Assembly (NCBI RefSeq): GCF_000166135.1
Contig: NC_014666.1
Coordinates: forward strand, 3,038,001 to 3,102,000
Reading direction: 5' to 3'
DNA: 64,000 bases
Origin: Pseudofrankia inefficax
GTDB lineage: Bacteria; Actinomycetota; Actinomycetes; Frankiales; Frankiaceae
The translations under genes and the position numbers were made by a program. Each line of letters begins with the position of its first letter. Position 1 is the stretch's first letter. Below, piece after piece: positions 52,773 to 61,047 of the stretch. The notes beneath the pieces were generated by a model that was not told the DNA's origin, made no database searches, and saw only the letters and a list, made by a program, of their open reading frames with translations.

Positions 52773-54380
52773 TCAGGCCTGGCGCAGGCGGGGGGCCAGG
52801 TCGCCGGCCTTCGCCGGGGCTTCCATGACCAGCCGGGACCGGACGACCTTCCCGGAGGCGGTCCGGGGCAGCGGCCCGTCCCAGCGCACCAGCTGCTCGG
52901 GCAGCTTGCGCTTGGCCAGCCCCTGCCCGAGCAGGTACTCGATGACATCGTCGAGCGTGATCGTGACGCCCTCGTCGGCGAGCACGGCCACCGCGAGCCG
53001 TTCGCCGGTGTCCGGGTCGGGCATCCCGAACGAGGCGTACTCCACCACGCCGGGCAGCGCCGCGAGCGCCGCGTCGATCTCGGTCAGCGAGACCTTGAGG
53101 CCGTTGCGGTTGACCAGCTCCTTCAACCGGCCGACGACGGTCAGCCGGCCCTGATGCGCCTCGATCTGGTCCCCGGTCCGGTACCAGCCGTCCTCGAACG
53201 CGGACTGGTCGTCCGCCGGGTCGAGGTAGCCGAGGAACACGCCGGGCCCGCGCAGCAGCCCTTCCGTCGGGTGCTCGGCCGAGCCGATCCGGACCTCGCC
53301 GCCCGGCATGAGCGCGCCGTCGTCGGACAGCCGTCGCTCGCGGTCGTCGGTGGCCAGGCTGCCGGAGAAGTTGGGCGCCTCGGAGGAGCCGTACACCCGG
53401 GCGATCTCGATCCCGAACGAGTCGGTCGCGAGCTCCAGCAACGGTCGCGGCAGCATCGCGCCGCCGAGCGCCAGGGTCCGAAGGGTGACGCTGCCCGTCC
53501 CGGCGCCGCCCGCGCCGGCGGCGGCGCGCAGCAGGCGTTCGGCGATGACCGGCGCGCCGCCCAGCAGGGTCGCGCCCGCCGCCGCCATGCGCCGGAGGGT
53601 GCCGGCCGGCTCGAACCTGTCCTCCAGCGCCAGCGTCGCGTGCTGGTCGGCGGCCAGGTGGACCTGCATGAGGCCCGTGATGCTGGTCAGCGGGCTGATG
53701 AGGAACGCCACCGTGCTCTCGTCGGCGGACGTTATCCGCGCCATGTTGGCGGCGCCCGCGGTCAGGGTGTTGAGCGAGTGCGCGACGCCCTTCGGCCGGC
53801 CGGTGGTTCCCGAGCTGAAGAGGATGACCGACGTGCGGTCCCGGTCCGGCTCGTCCCACGGCGGCGGAGCGGCCGGCCCTGGCTCGCCCCCGAAGAGCTC
53901 CAGCGGCACGGTCTCGACGCCGGCCAGCGCGTCACCGAGGCGCCCCGCCTCGCCGGCCGCGACGACGACCTTCGGCCGGCCGGGCAGCGCGTCGCGCGCG
54001 ACCTGGACGTCGGCCGGGCCGCACCGCCGGTCGAGCACCGCGACCGTCGTGCCCAGGCGCAGGAGGGCGTGGTAGGCGATCACGCCGTGCCTGGTGTTCC
54101 CGCTGACCAGGACGACCCCGTCGCCCGGCTTGACGCCGTGGCCGCGCAGGGACGCGAGGCCCTGGCCGACGGCCGCCGCCAGCTCCGCCCACGAGAGCCG
54201 GCCGTCGCCGTCGATCAGCGCCACGGCGTCCGGCCGCCGGGCCGCCGCCGCCTCGATCCCGTCGGCGAGGGTCCGGTCGTCCCACGAGCCGTCGGCCCGA
54301 TGGCGCGCCACCCGGTCCGCCCCCGCGCGCGGAAGCGCCTCGACTGCCGCCGCCGAAACCCGTCTGGTCGTGGCATCCAT
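52773..54380 (-). CDS. AMP-forming acyl-CoA ligase
   Basis: The 535-residue enzyme has the ANL motifs FSSGTTGRPKGVAHS (about 190-204), VYGSSEAPNFSGS, YRTGDQIEAHQG, VVGRLKELVNRNGLKVS and TASGKVVR with the catalytic Lys. It activates an acid to its CoA ester. ATG 54380 lies 96 bases from regulon element e, shared with the divergent LLM gene. It is the second ligase of the island and may act on a different intermediate. Confidence 0.94.
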   Translation of the reverse strand: MDATTRRVSAAAVEALPRAGADRVARHRADGSWDDRTLADGIEAAAARRPDAVALIDGDGRLSWAELAAAVGQGLASLRGHGVKPGDGVVLVSGNTRHGVIAYHALLRLGTTVAVLDRRCGPADVQVARDALPGRPKVVVAAGEAGRLGDALAGVETVPLELFGGEPGPAAPPPWDEPDRDRTSVILFSSGTTGRPKGVAHSLNTLTAGAANMARITSADESTVAFLISPLTSITGLMQVHLAADQHATLALEDRFEPAGTLRRMAAAGATLLGGAPVIAERLLRAAAGAGGAGTGSVTLRTLALGGAMLPRPLLELATDSFGIEIARVYGSSEAPNFSGSLATDDRERRLSDDGALMPGGEVRIGSAEHPTEGLLRGPGVFLGYLDPADDQSAFEDGWYRTGDQIEAHQGRLTVVGRLKELVNRNGLKVSLTEIDAALAALPGVVEYASFGMPDPDTGERLAVAVLADEGVTITLDDVIEYLLGQGLAKRKLPEQLVRWDGPLPRTASGKVVRSRLVMEAPAKAGDLAPRLRQA

Positions 54381-54480
54381 CCGTCAGTCGGTTCCATCCG
54401 CTCAGCGGCCCGCCGGGCCGCGGCCGCACGTGCTTCCGCCGGACAAGCTAGCCGCGCCGCCCGCCGGGGTCCACCTTAAG

Positions 54481-54516
54481 TCGACATTGACATCGATATT
54501 GTCATCGAACTAGTGT
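54481..54516 (+). promoter_or_regulatory. Regulon element e with candidate leaderless promoter
   Basis: TCGACATTGACATCGATATT (54481-54500) matches the island consensus. TAGTGT (54511-54516) is a candidate -10, and the GTG at 54524 lies where transcription should begin, so a leaderless mRNA is likely. Divergent control of the ligase gene is possible. Confidence 0.65.
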
Positions 54517-54523
54517 GCCGCGC

Positions 54524-55534
54524 GTGTCGGAGATTGCGCTGGGACTGAGCCTTGCCGGAATTCATGGGGACGTGGCTTCGCTCGTAGCCGTGGCGCGCCG
54601 GGCCGAGCAGGCCGGGTACGACTCGGTGTGGACGGGCGAGGCCTGGGGGAGCGACGCGTTCACCCCGCTGGCCGCCGTCGCCGCGGTGACCAGCCGGCTG
54701 CGGCTCGGTACCGCGATCGCGCAGATGCCGGCCCGCACGCCCGCCATGACGGCGATGACGGCGCTGACGCTGCAGCAGCTGTCCGAGGGGCGGTTCGTCC
54801 TCGGCATCGGCGCCTCCGGCCCGCAGGTGGTCGAGGGCTGGCACGGCGTGCCCTACCACCCGCCGGTGCCGATGACCCGGGAGTACCTGGCCGTGCTGCG
54901 CAAGGCCCTGGCCGGGAAGGAGCGGCTCGAGTTCTCCGGGTCGATCTACCAGGTTCCCTACACCGGCCCGGGCTCCACCGGCCAGGGCCGCCCGCTGCGC
55001 ACGACCCTGCCGGGCGCCCCGGACACCCCGATCCTGGTGGCCGCGCTCGGGCCGAAGAACGTGGCGATGACCGTGGCGGAGGCCGACGGCCTGCTCCCGT
55101 ACCTGTGGAGCCCGACCCGGTGGCGCGACGCCTGGGGGGACGCGCTCGCGAAGGCGCCGGACGGGTTTCAGGTGGCTCCGACCGTCCTGGCCTGCGTCGG
55201 TGACGACCTCGACGCCTGCCGCGACCAGGTCCGCCCCCGCATCGCGCTGCACATCGGCGGCATGGGCTCGAAGTCGAAGAACTTCTACGCGGCGCTGGTC
55301 GCCCGTTACGGCTACGTCGACGAGGCGAACCGCATCCAGGACCTCTACCTGGGCGGGGACCGGGCCGGTGCCTGCGCCGCCGTGCCGGACGAGCTCGTGG
55401 ACGACCTGGCCCTGGTCGGCCCGCTGGCCAGGATCGCCGACCAGCTCGCCGCCTGGCGCGACGGCCCGGTGACCACGATGATCATCGAGCCCACCGATCT
55501 CACGATGGTGGAGCCGATCGCGAGCCTCTGGTGA
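54524..55534 (+). CDS. LLM class (F420-dependent-type) oxidoreductase
   Basis: The 336-residue protein has the luciferase-like TIM barrel pattern: LVAVARRAEQAGYDSVWTGE, RLRLGTAIAQMPARTPAM, LSEGRFVLGIGASGPQV and TPILVAALGPKNVAM. Members use F420 or FMN to oxidise or reduce substrates. GTG 54524 is preferred over GTG 54515, because a -10 (TAGTGT, 54511-54516) overlaps the latter. It leads a short operon with the cupin gene. Confidence 0.93.
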   Translation: MSEIALGLSLAGIHGDVASLVAVARRAEQAGYDSVWTGEAWGSDAFTPLAAVAAVTSRLRLGTAIAQMPARTPAMTAMTALTLQQLSEGRFVLGIGASGPQVVEGWHGVPYHPPVPMTREYLAVLRKALAGKERLEFSGSIYQVPYTGPGSTGQGRPLRTTLPGAPDTPILVAALGPKNVAMTVAEADGLLPYLWSPTRWRDAWGDALAKAPDGFQVAPTVLACVGDDLDACRDQVRPRIALHIGGMGSKSKNFYAALVARYGYVDEANRIQDLYLGGDRAGACAAVPDELVDDLALVGPLARIADQLAAWRDGPVTTMIIEPTDLTMVEPIASLW

Positions 55535-55609
55535 CGGGCAACCGCCGGCGCCCCGAAATCGTTGACAGCAGGTCCGACGGGACACGTTCCTCGTAGCTGG
55601 GAGTAGCCG

Positions 55610-56113
55610 ATGTCGTCCGAGCAGCGCACCACCAAGATGGAGTTCTACACGTCGGCGGGCGCCCCCAGCCTGGAGCAGGACGGGATGATGACGCCGCCGA
55701 CGATCGACAAGGCGGTCTACACCCAGCTCGACATCCGGCCGGTCGACGCCGGGCAGCGCGTCACCGTGCTCTACAAGGGCGAGGGCCCGGACGGGTTCAG
55801 CCTCGTCCACTCCTGGTTCGGTGCCGGCTTCCGGCTGCCCCGCCACAGCCATTCGGCCGACTGCCTCTACTACGTCGTGTCCGGGGAGATCCTCATGGGC
55901 ACCCGCACCATGGGCAAGGGCGACGGGTTCTTCGTCGCGGCCGACGCGCAGTACGCCTACACCGCCGGCCCGGACGGAGCCGAGGTGCTGGAGTTCCGCA
56001 CCTCGACGAGCTTCGACATGAGGATCACCGACCAGACCGCCGAGCGCTGGAAGCCGATCGTCGAGGCCGCGGTCGCGAACCGCGAGCTGTGGGCGGCCAC
56101 CCGGCCCAGCTGA
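55610..56113 (+). CDS. Cupin domain protein
   Basis: This 167-residue protein has a single cupin core: FRLPRHSHSADCLYYVVSGE (about 76-95) with two His and a Glu-like position, and MGKGDGFFVAADAQYAY (about 102-118). ATG 55610 follows GGGAG. Cupins of this sort bind metal and act as dioxygenases or isomerases, or just bind ligands. It lies 75 bases after the LLM gene. Confidence 0.88.
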   Translation: MSSEQRTTKMEFYTSAGAPSLEQDGMMTPPTIDKAVYTQLDIRPVDAGQRVTVLYKGEGPDGFSLVHSWFGAGFRLPRHSHSADCLYYVVSGEILMGTRTMGKGDGFFVAADAQYAYTAGPDGAEVLEFRTSTSFDMRITDQTAERWKPIVEAAVANRELWAATRPS

Positions 56114-56118
56114 CCGGC

Positions 56119-56150
56119 CTGGCGTGAACCGGCCTGGCGTGAACCGGCCG
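56119..56150. repeat. Short direct repeat after the cupin stop
   Basis: CGGCCTGGCGTGAAC occurs twice in a row, from six bases after the cupin stop, with a partial third copy. Each copy contains TGA. It recalls the stop-codon repeats at 16.5, 24.5 and 41.0 kb. Confidence 0.75.
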
Positions 56151-56173
56151 AGCGGCGGCCCGGCCCGGCTGGC

Positions 56174-56221
56174 GGGACCAGCATGACCCGGCCGTCGCGG
56201 CAGCCGGGTCATGCCGGTCCC
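56174..56221. terminator. Bidirectional terminator hairpin
   Basis: GGGACCAGCATGACCCGGC (56174-56192) and GCCGGGTCATGCCGGTCCC (56203-56221) form a 19-bp stem with one mismatch and a 10-base loop. It lies between the convergent cupin and acyl-CoA dehydrogenase genes. Confidence 0.85.
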
Positions 56222-56223
56222 GG

Positions 56224-57426
56224 TCAGGCCCGCGGCAGGCCCAGGAGCTGGCGGCCGATGAGGCCGCGCATGATCTCCGAGGCGCCACCCGAGATGGTCA
56301 GGGCTCGTCCCCACAGGAAGTTGTGGTGCCACCGGGCCGCGATCGCGACGCCGTCCTCGTCGATCGAGACCGAGGACGAGATCAGCTCCATCGCGAGGTC
56401 GCACAGCGCGACGTTGGTCTCGGTGTAGGCGAGCTTGGCGACCGGGCCGTCGCTCGGGCGCTCGTCGTCGACCAGGACCCGGTCGACGGTGTCCCGCACG
56501 ATGAGCCTGACCTCCTCGACCCGGGCGAGCGCGCCGGCGAGCCTCGCCTGGACGTCCTCGTGCGCCAGCGCGGCCGTGCCGTCGGGCAGCCGGGCGGCCC
56601 CGGCCAGAGCGACCAGGTCGGCGAACATGCGCTCCAGCTGCACGGCGTTCGCGCCGACGAAGGCGCGTTCGGAGGCGAGGCCCGAGGTGACCACCTTCCA
56701 CCCGCCGTTCACCGCGCCGAGGACGTGCTCGGGGCCGAGGCGCACTCCGTCGAGGAACACCTCGCAGAACTCGGCGTAGCCGGTCATCTCGCGGATCGGG
56801 CGGACCTCGATGCCGGGCAGGCCCATCGGGACGACGAACGCGGTGAGCCCCGCGTGCCGGTCGACCGAGGGGTCGGTGCGGGCCAGCAGCATCCCCATGT
56901 CGGCCCACTGGGCGTCGGTGCTCCAGATCTTCTGACCGGTCACGACGAACCCGTCGCCGTCCGGCTCGGCCCGGGTGCGCAGCGAGGCCAGGTCGCTGCC
57001 CGTGTCGGGCTCGCTGAACAGCTGGCACCAGATGTGCTCGGCGCCGCGGATGCGGGGGAGCAGCTCGCGCCGCTGCGCGTCGGAGCCGAACTCGATGATC
57101 GCGTGGCTGGCGAGCATGACCTGGTCCAGCGGGCGGTACGCGTTCCCGCGGATGAGCTCCTCCATCAGCACGAGGTCGCGGACGGGGACGTGGCCCGCCC
57201 GGCCGCCCCACTCCGGCGGCCAGCCCGCGCCCAGGTACCCGGCCTCGTAGAGCGCCCGCAGCCAGGCCCGGATCGCCTTCTCCTCGGCCTCGTCCCGGGG
57301 GACCCGGACGCCCTCACCCACCATGGGAACGCCGTGCTCGGCGATGAAGGCCCGGACCTGGCTCCGGTAGGCCTCGACGTCCGGATCGGCCCCGACGGCC
57401 CGCTCGGCCGCGACGTCAGTGCGCAT
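56224..57426 (-). CDS. Acyl-CoA dehydrogenase, large partner of pair 1
   Basis: The 400-residue protein has ACAD signatures: GYLGAGWPPEWGG (about 70-82), WCQLFSEPDTGSDLASL, GQKIWSTDAQWADMGMLLAR and a C-terminal ISGGASEIMRGLIGRQLLGLP. FAD-dependent alpha-beta desaturation of an acyl-CoA is expected. ATG 57426 overlaps the stop of the second dehydrogenase by 11 bases. Adjacent ACAD genes of this kind in steroid degraders form alpha2-beta2 heterotetramers, so this pair probably does the same. Confidence 0.93.
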   Translation of the reverse strand: MRTDVAAERAVGADPDVEAYRSQVRAFIAEHGVPMVGEGVRVPRDEAEEKAIRAWLRALYEAGYLGAGWPPEWGGRAGHVPVRDLVLMEELIRGNAYRPLDQVMLASHAIIEFGSDAQRRELLPRIRGAEHIWCQLFSEPDTGSDLASLRTRAEPDGDGFVVTGQKIWSTDAQWADMGMLLARTDPSVDRHAGLTAFVVPMGLPGIEVRPIREMTGYAEFCEVFLDGVRLGPEHVLGAVNGGWKVVTSGLASERAFVGANAVQLERMFADLVALAGAARLPDGTAALAHEDVQARLAGALARVEEVRLIVRDTVDRVLVDDERPSDGPVAKLAYTETNVALCDLAMELISSSVSIDEDGVAIAARWHHNFLWGRALTISGGASEIMRGLIGRQLLGLPRA

Positions 57427-58324
57427 GGGTCGTCCATCCCTCAAGCTCGGCGAGCGACCGCTGGGCCGCCCGGGGGTTCGCCGCCAGGCGGGCGTCCTGG
57501 TGGACCCGGCGCTCGTAGAGGTGCAGCCCGTACTCCCAGGTGAAGCCGATCGCGCCGGTGAGCTGGAGCAGGTCGTGCAGGATGAGCGGGGCCGCGGAGC
57601 TCACGCTCAGCGCGGCCGTCGCCACGGCGCGCCGCAGCGCGGCCGGGTCGGCGTCGAACAGGCCGGCCGCCGCGCGGACCACGAGGGTCATGCCCTGCGC
57701 CCGCACGGCGTGGTCGGCCAGCCGGTGCTGGACCGCCTGGAAGCCGCCGATCGGCCGGCCGAACGCCTGGCGCTGGCCGGCGTAGGCGACGGCCCGGTCG
57801 AGCATCCGGCGCACGCAGCCGACGGCGTCGGCGGCCAGCAGGAGCTCGTACAGCTCCACCGCCTGGCCCGCCGGCGGGAGCGGGCGCCCGGCCCCCGGGC
57901 TCACGGTGACGTCGCCGCAGGTCCGGGACACGTCGAAGCCGTGCGGAGCCGGGTCGGCCGTCCAGCCGTCCGGGTCGGCGAACAGCATCAGGCCGCCGCC
58001 GGGCTGATCGAGCAGCAACAGGGCGTCCGCCCCCGGCACGCCGTCGACCAGGCGGGCGAGCCGGCCGTCCGGCCCCAGGCGGCCGAACGCGCAGACCCGC
58101 TCGCCGGCCAGGATGCCGGCGAGCAGCTCGCCCGCGACAGGGTCGCCGGCGGCCTGGGCCAGGGCGTGCGCGCTCGCGGTGAGCCCGGCGTACGGGCCCC
58201 CGTACAGGGCCGCGCCGAGCTCCGCCGCCGTCATCACGGCGGCGTCGGCCCGCAGGCCGAACCCGCCGAGCGGTTCCGGGACGCACAGCGCGGTCAGACC
58301 AAGTTCCGCCAGTGCCGGCCACAT
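57416..58324 (-). CDS. Acyl-CoA dehydrogenase, short partner of pair 1
   Basis: The 302 residues from ATG 58324 have ELGLTALCVPEPLGGFGLRA, AYAGQRQAFGRPIGGFQAVQ and LTGAIGFTWEYGLHLYERRV, the pattern of the partner subunit in heterotetrameric ACADs. The N-terminal helix is missing with this start. The frame is open for another 38 codons upstream and reads LTTTANDELLQLREALRG, which is just the expected helix, but has no ATG, GTG or TTG. A CTG at 58438 preceded by GAGG may be the true start. It shares its promoter region with the amidohydrolase at 58531. Confidence 0.88.
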   Translation of the reverse strand: MWPALAELGLTALCVPEPLGGFGLRADAAVMTAAELGAALYGGPYAGLTASAHALAQAAGDPVAGELLAGILAGERVCAFGRLGPDGRLARLVDGVPGADALLLLDQPGGGLMLFADPDGWTADPAPHGFDVSRTCGDVTVSPGAGRPLPPAGQAVELYELLLAADAVGCVRRMLDRAVAYAGQRQAFGRPIGGFQAVQHRLADHAVRAQGMTLVVRAAAGLFDADPAALRRAVATAALSVSSAAPLILHDLLQLTGAIGFTWEYGLHLYERRVHQDARLAANPRAAQRSLAELEGWTTHAH

Positions 58325-58460
58325 CGAGCGCCAGTCGGCGGCTACCGTGGGCTGGAGGTCCTGGCCGTCGGTGCCGAGCGTCCCTCGCAGGGCCTCCCGC
58401 AGCTGGAGAAGCTCGTCGTTGGCTGTCGTGGTAGTCAGGACGGCCTCACATCAAAGAAAC

Positions 58461-58488
58461 TCGACATTGGTGTCGACTTCGATACTCT
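58461..58488 (+). promoter_or_regulatory. Regulon element f with candidate -10
   Basis: TCGACATTGGTGTCGACTTC (58461-58480) matches the island consensus; TCGACA and TGTCGA are perfect arms of a 16-bp palindrome. TACTCT follows at 58483-58488, reading toward the amidohydrolase gene 43 bases away. Confidence 0.65.
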
Positions 58489-58530
58489 GGCGTTGTCCGG
58501 TCCGGCGTCAAGCCGCGGGCCCGGTGATCG

Positions 58531-59739
58531 ATGGCGGACGAGAGGCTGATCAAGATGAACCAGACGGCTCCGTGGATCTTCGACTTCGACAATCACTACT
58601 ACGAAGCCGTCGATGCCTTCACGCGCCACCAGGACCGCAGGCTGGGTAACCGAGGCGTCCGGTGGGCCGACGTCGACGGCCGGCGGCGCATCCTGGTCGG
58701 CGGGAAGATCAACAACTACATCGCCAACCCCACGTTCAACCCCGTGGCCAAGCCCGGCTCGCTCTACGACTGGTACCGGGGCAACCCGCGCCAGCAGACG
58801 ATCAAGGACGCGTTCGGCGAGCTGGAGCCGCTGCCGCCGGAGTACCAGGACCGCAAGGCCCGGCTGGCCGTCATGAACGAGCAGGGGCTGGCGGGCACGC
58901 TGCTGTTCCCGACGCTGGGCGTCGGCGTCGAGGACGCGCTCAAGACCGACCCGGAGGCCTGCGCGCAGGTCTTCGAGTCGTTCAACCGGTGGCTCGACGA
59001 GGACTGGGGCTTCCGCTACGAGGGGCGGATCTTCGCCGTCCCGTGCGTCCCGCTGCTGGACCCGGTCGCCGCCGCCGCGGAGCTGCGGCGCGTGATCGAG
59101 GCAGGGGCCGTCGCGGTGAACGTCCGCAACGCGCCGATCCCGGTGCCCGGGGGGTTCCGCTCGCCGTTCGAGCCGGCCTACGACCCGTTCTGGGCGCTGG
59201 CCGCCGAGGCCGGGATCCCGGTCGCGACGCATGCCGGCCTCGACGGCTACGACGCCCTGGTGCAGATGTGGGAGCCGGGCGGCGAGGAGAACTCGATCTT
59301 CCGTTCGCCGTTGCGGGGGATCGTCACCAAGGGCCGCGCGGTCACCGACTTCTACGCCGCCGCCGTCTGCCACAAGATCTTCGACCGGTTCCCGGCGCTG
59401 CGCTTCGCCAGCGTCGAGAACGGCGCGTCCTGGATCCCGGACCTGCTGCACCGGCTCGACGACGCCGCGAACCGCAATCCCGGCTACTTCGCCGACCACC
59501 CCCGGGAGGTCTTCGGCGAGCACGTGTGGGTCACGCCGTTCTGGGAGGACCACATCGACCAGCTGGTCGCCGACGTCCGGGTCGACCGGCTGCTGCTCGG
59601 CTCTGACTGGCCGCACGCCGAGGGCACCCGTGCACCGGTGGACTTCGTGACCGAGTCGCTCGCCGGCCTGCCGGAGGCGGACGTGCTGCGGATCGCGCGG
59701 GAGAACGCCCTCGAGGTCCTGGGCATCTCGCTCGGCTGA
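58531..59739 (+). CDS. Amidohydrolase family protein (ACMSD-like)
   Basis: The protein has 402 residues. IFDFDNHYYEAVDAF near the start holds the family metal region, IPVATHAGLDG has a barrel His, and LLLGSDWPHAEGT near 365 has the late metal Asp. It is related to the two amidohydrolases of the first operon. ATG 58531 is used; ATG 58555 is an alternative. It stands behind regulon element f and may hydrolyse a ring or amide of the island substrate. Confidence 0.92.
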   Translation: MADERLIKMNQTAPWIFDFDNHYYEAVDAFTRHQDRRLGNRGVRWADVDGRRRILVGGKINNYIANPTFNPVAKPGSLYDWYRGNPRQQTIKDAFGELEPLPPEYQDRKARLAVMNEQGLAGTLLFPTLGVGVEDALKTDPEACAQVFESFNRWLDEDWGFRYEGRIFAVPCVPLLDPVAAAAELRRVIEAGAVAVNVRNAPIPVPGGFRSPFEPAYDPFWALAAEAGIPVATHAGLDGYDALVQMWEPGGEENSIFRSPLRGIVTKGRAVTDFYAAAVCHKIFDRFPALRFASVENGASWIPDLLHRLDDAANRNPGYFADHPREVFGEHVWVTPFWEDHIDQLVADVRVDRLLLGSDWPHAEGTRAPVDFVTESLAGLPEADVLRIARENALEVLGISLG

Positions 59740-59745
59740 GTAAGC

Positions 59746-59795
59746 CTGAGCCGGGGCCGTGCGCCGACCGCTGGTCGACGCCGGTCCCGGCTCAG
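59746..59795. terminator. Terminator hairpin between convergent genes
   Basis: CTGAGCCGGGGCCG (59746-59759) and CGGTCCCGGCTCAG (59782-59795) form a 14-bp stem with one G-T pair and a 22-base loop. It lies between the convergent amidohydrolase and acyl-CoA dehydrogenase genes. Confidence 0.7.
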
Positions 59796-59813
59796 GGCCG
59801 GTCTCAGGCCGGG

Positions 59814-61007
59814 TCAGCGGGGGAGGCCGAGGCCTCGCTCGGCGATCGTGTTGCGCTGGATCTCGTCGGTCCCGCCGCCGAGGCGCAGGCCGGGGGCGAA
59901 CAGCAGCCGTTCGATCCAGGGCGCGGACGTGGCGTCGTCGACCACGGTCGTGGCCATCCCGAGGATCGTCGTCGCCGCGTCGGCGCTGAGGCGCGCGTGC
60001 TCGGAGTAGAGCAGCTTCGTCGTCGGCCCGGCGGCCGGCACCGGGTGCCCGGCCGCGATCCGCGCGCGCAGCAGGTCCAGGGTCCGCTCCCGGATGGCCG
60101 CCTGGGCCAGCAGGTCGCGCACACCCGGGTCGTCGGCGTGGCCGAGGCGCTTCGCGAGGCCGACCAGCTCGTTCGCCGACCGGGCGCTGGTGCCGCCGCC
60201 GATCGCGGCGCGCTCGCTGGCGAGCATGGTCCGCAGCACGGCCCACCCGTCGCCCAGCCCGCCGATCAGGCCGCCCTCGGGCACGAAGGCGCCGTCGAGG
60301 AAGACCTCGTTGAAGTGGTACCCGCCGGAGATCTGGCGCAGCGGACGGATCTCGACCCCGGGCTGGGTCATCTCGATCGCGAAGCAGGACAGGCCGGCGC
60401 GGCCGTCCTCCTTGCGACCGGTCCTGGCGATGAGCAGGGCGTACTCGCTGCAGCCGGCGTTCGACGTCCACACCTTCTGGCCGGTGACCGACCAGCCGCC
60501 CTCGACAGGGGTCGCCCGCGTCTGGACGCTGGCCAGGTCGGAGCCGGCGCCCGGCTCGGACAGCAGCTGGCACCAGCTGTGCTCGCCCCGCACGATCGGC
60601 GGCAGGAAGGTGGCCCGCTGCTCGGCGGTCCCGTGGCCGAACAGCACGGCGGGCACCATCTCCAGGCCGACCGCGAACATCTTGGTCGAGACGCCCCACC
60701 TCGCCTGCTCCTCGGCGACGACGTCGTCCTGCCAGGCCGGCGCGCCGTGGCCGCCGCACTCGGCCGGCCAGGACCGGCCCGCGAGGCCTGCGTCGAACAG
60801 CCGGCGCTGCCAGTCGCGCGTCACGGCGATCGCGTGCTGCTCCTGGGCGTGGAACTGCTCCGGTGTCCGCGCGCTGACGATGTGCACGGCCGAGAAGTCC
60901 GCCGAGGACCCCTTGCGGGGCGCGTTGGCCGCGAACCACGCGTGGACCCGGGCCTGGAACTCCGCTCGCCCTTCGGCATGCGCCGCCGGCTCGGCTGGGG
61001 TCGCCAT
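59814..61007 (-). CDS. Acyl-CoA dehydrogenase, large partner of pair 2
   Basis: The 397-residue protein has GLAGRSWPAECGGHG (about 73-87), WCQLLSEPGAGSDLAS, GQKVWTSNAGCSEYALLIAR and a C-terminal LGGGTDEIQRNTIAERGLGLP. ATG 61007 follows GGAGGAG; GTG 61010 is in frame. The short partner gene lies 40 bases upstream, so the two are cotranscribed and probably form a heterotetramer. Confidence 0.94.
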   Translation of the reverse strand: MATPAEPAAHAEGRAEFQARVHAWFAANAPRKGSSADFSAVHIVSARTPEQFHAQEQHAIAVTRDWQRRLFDAGLAGRSWPAECGGHGAPAWQDDVVAEEQARWGVSTKMFAVGLEMVPAVLFGHGTAEQRATFLPPIVRGEHSWCQLLSEPGAGSDLASVQTRATPVEGGWSVTGQKVWTSNAGCSEYALLIARTGRKEDGRAGLSCFAIEMTQPGVEIRPLRQISGGYHFNEVFLDGAFVPEGGLIGGLGDGWAVLRTMLASERAAIGGGTSARSANELVGLAKRLGHADDPGVRDLLAQAAIRERTLDLLRARIAAGHPVPAAGPTTKLLYSEHARLSADAATTILGMATTVVDDATSAPWIERLLFAPGLRLGGGTDEIQRNTIAERGLGLPR

Positions 61008-61047
61008 CACGTGCTCCTCCGATCGCTGGTGCGGGTCCGCCGGCCGG

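Noticed and set aside
50021-52948. 975-residue reverse frame
   Set aside because: It runs antisense through the P450 and SnoaL-like genes and out of frame through the SDR; composition is that of a shadow frame.
54476-57211. 911-residue reverse frame
   Set aside because: It covers the LLM, cupin and ACAD genes on the wrong strand or frame; its composition is Arg/Gly/Pro-rich and featureless.
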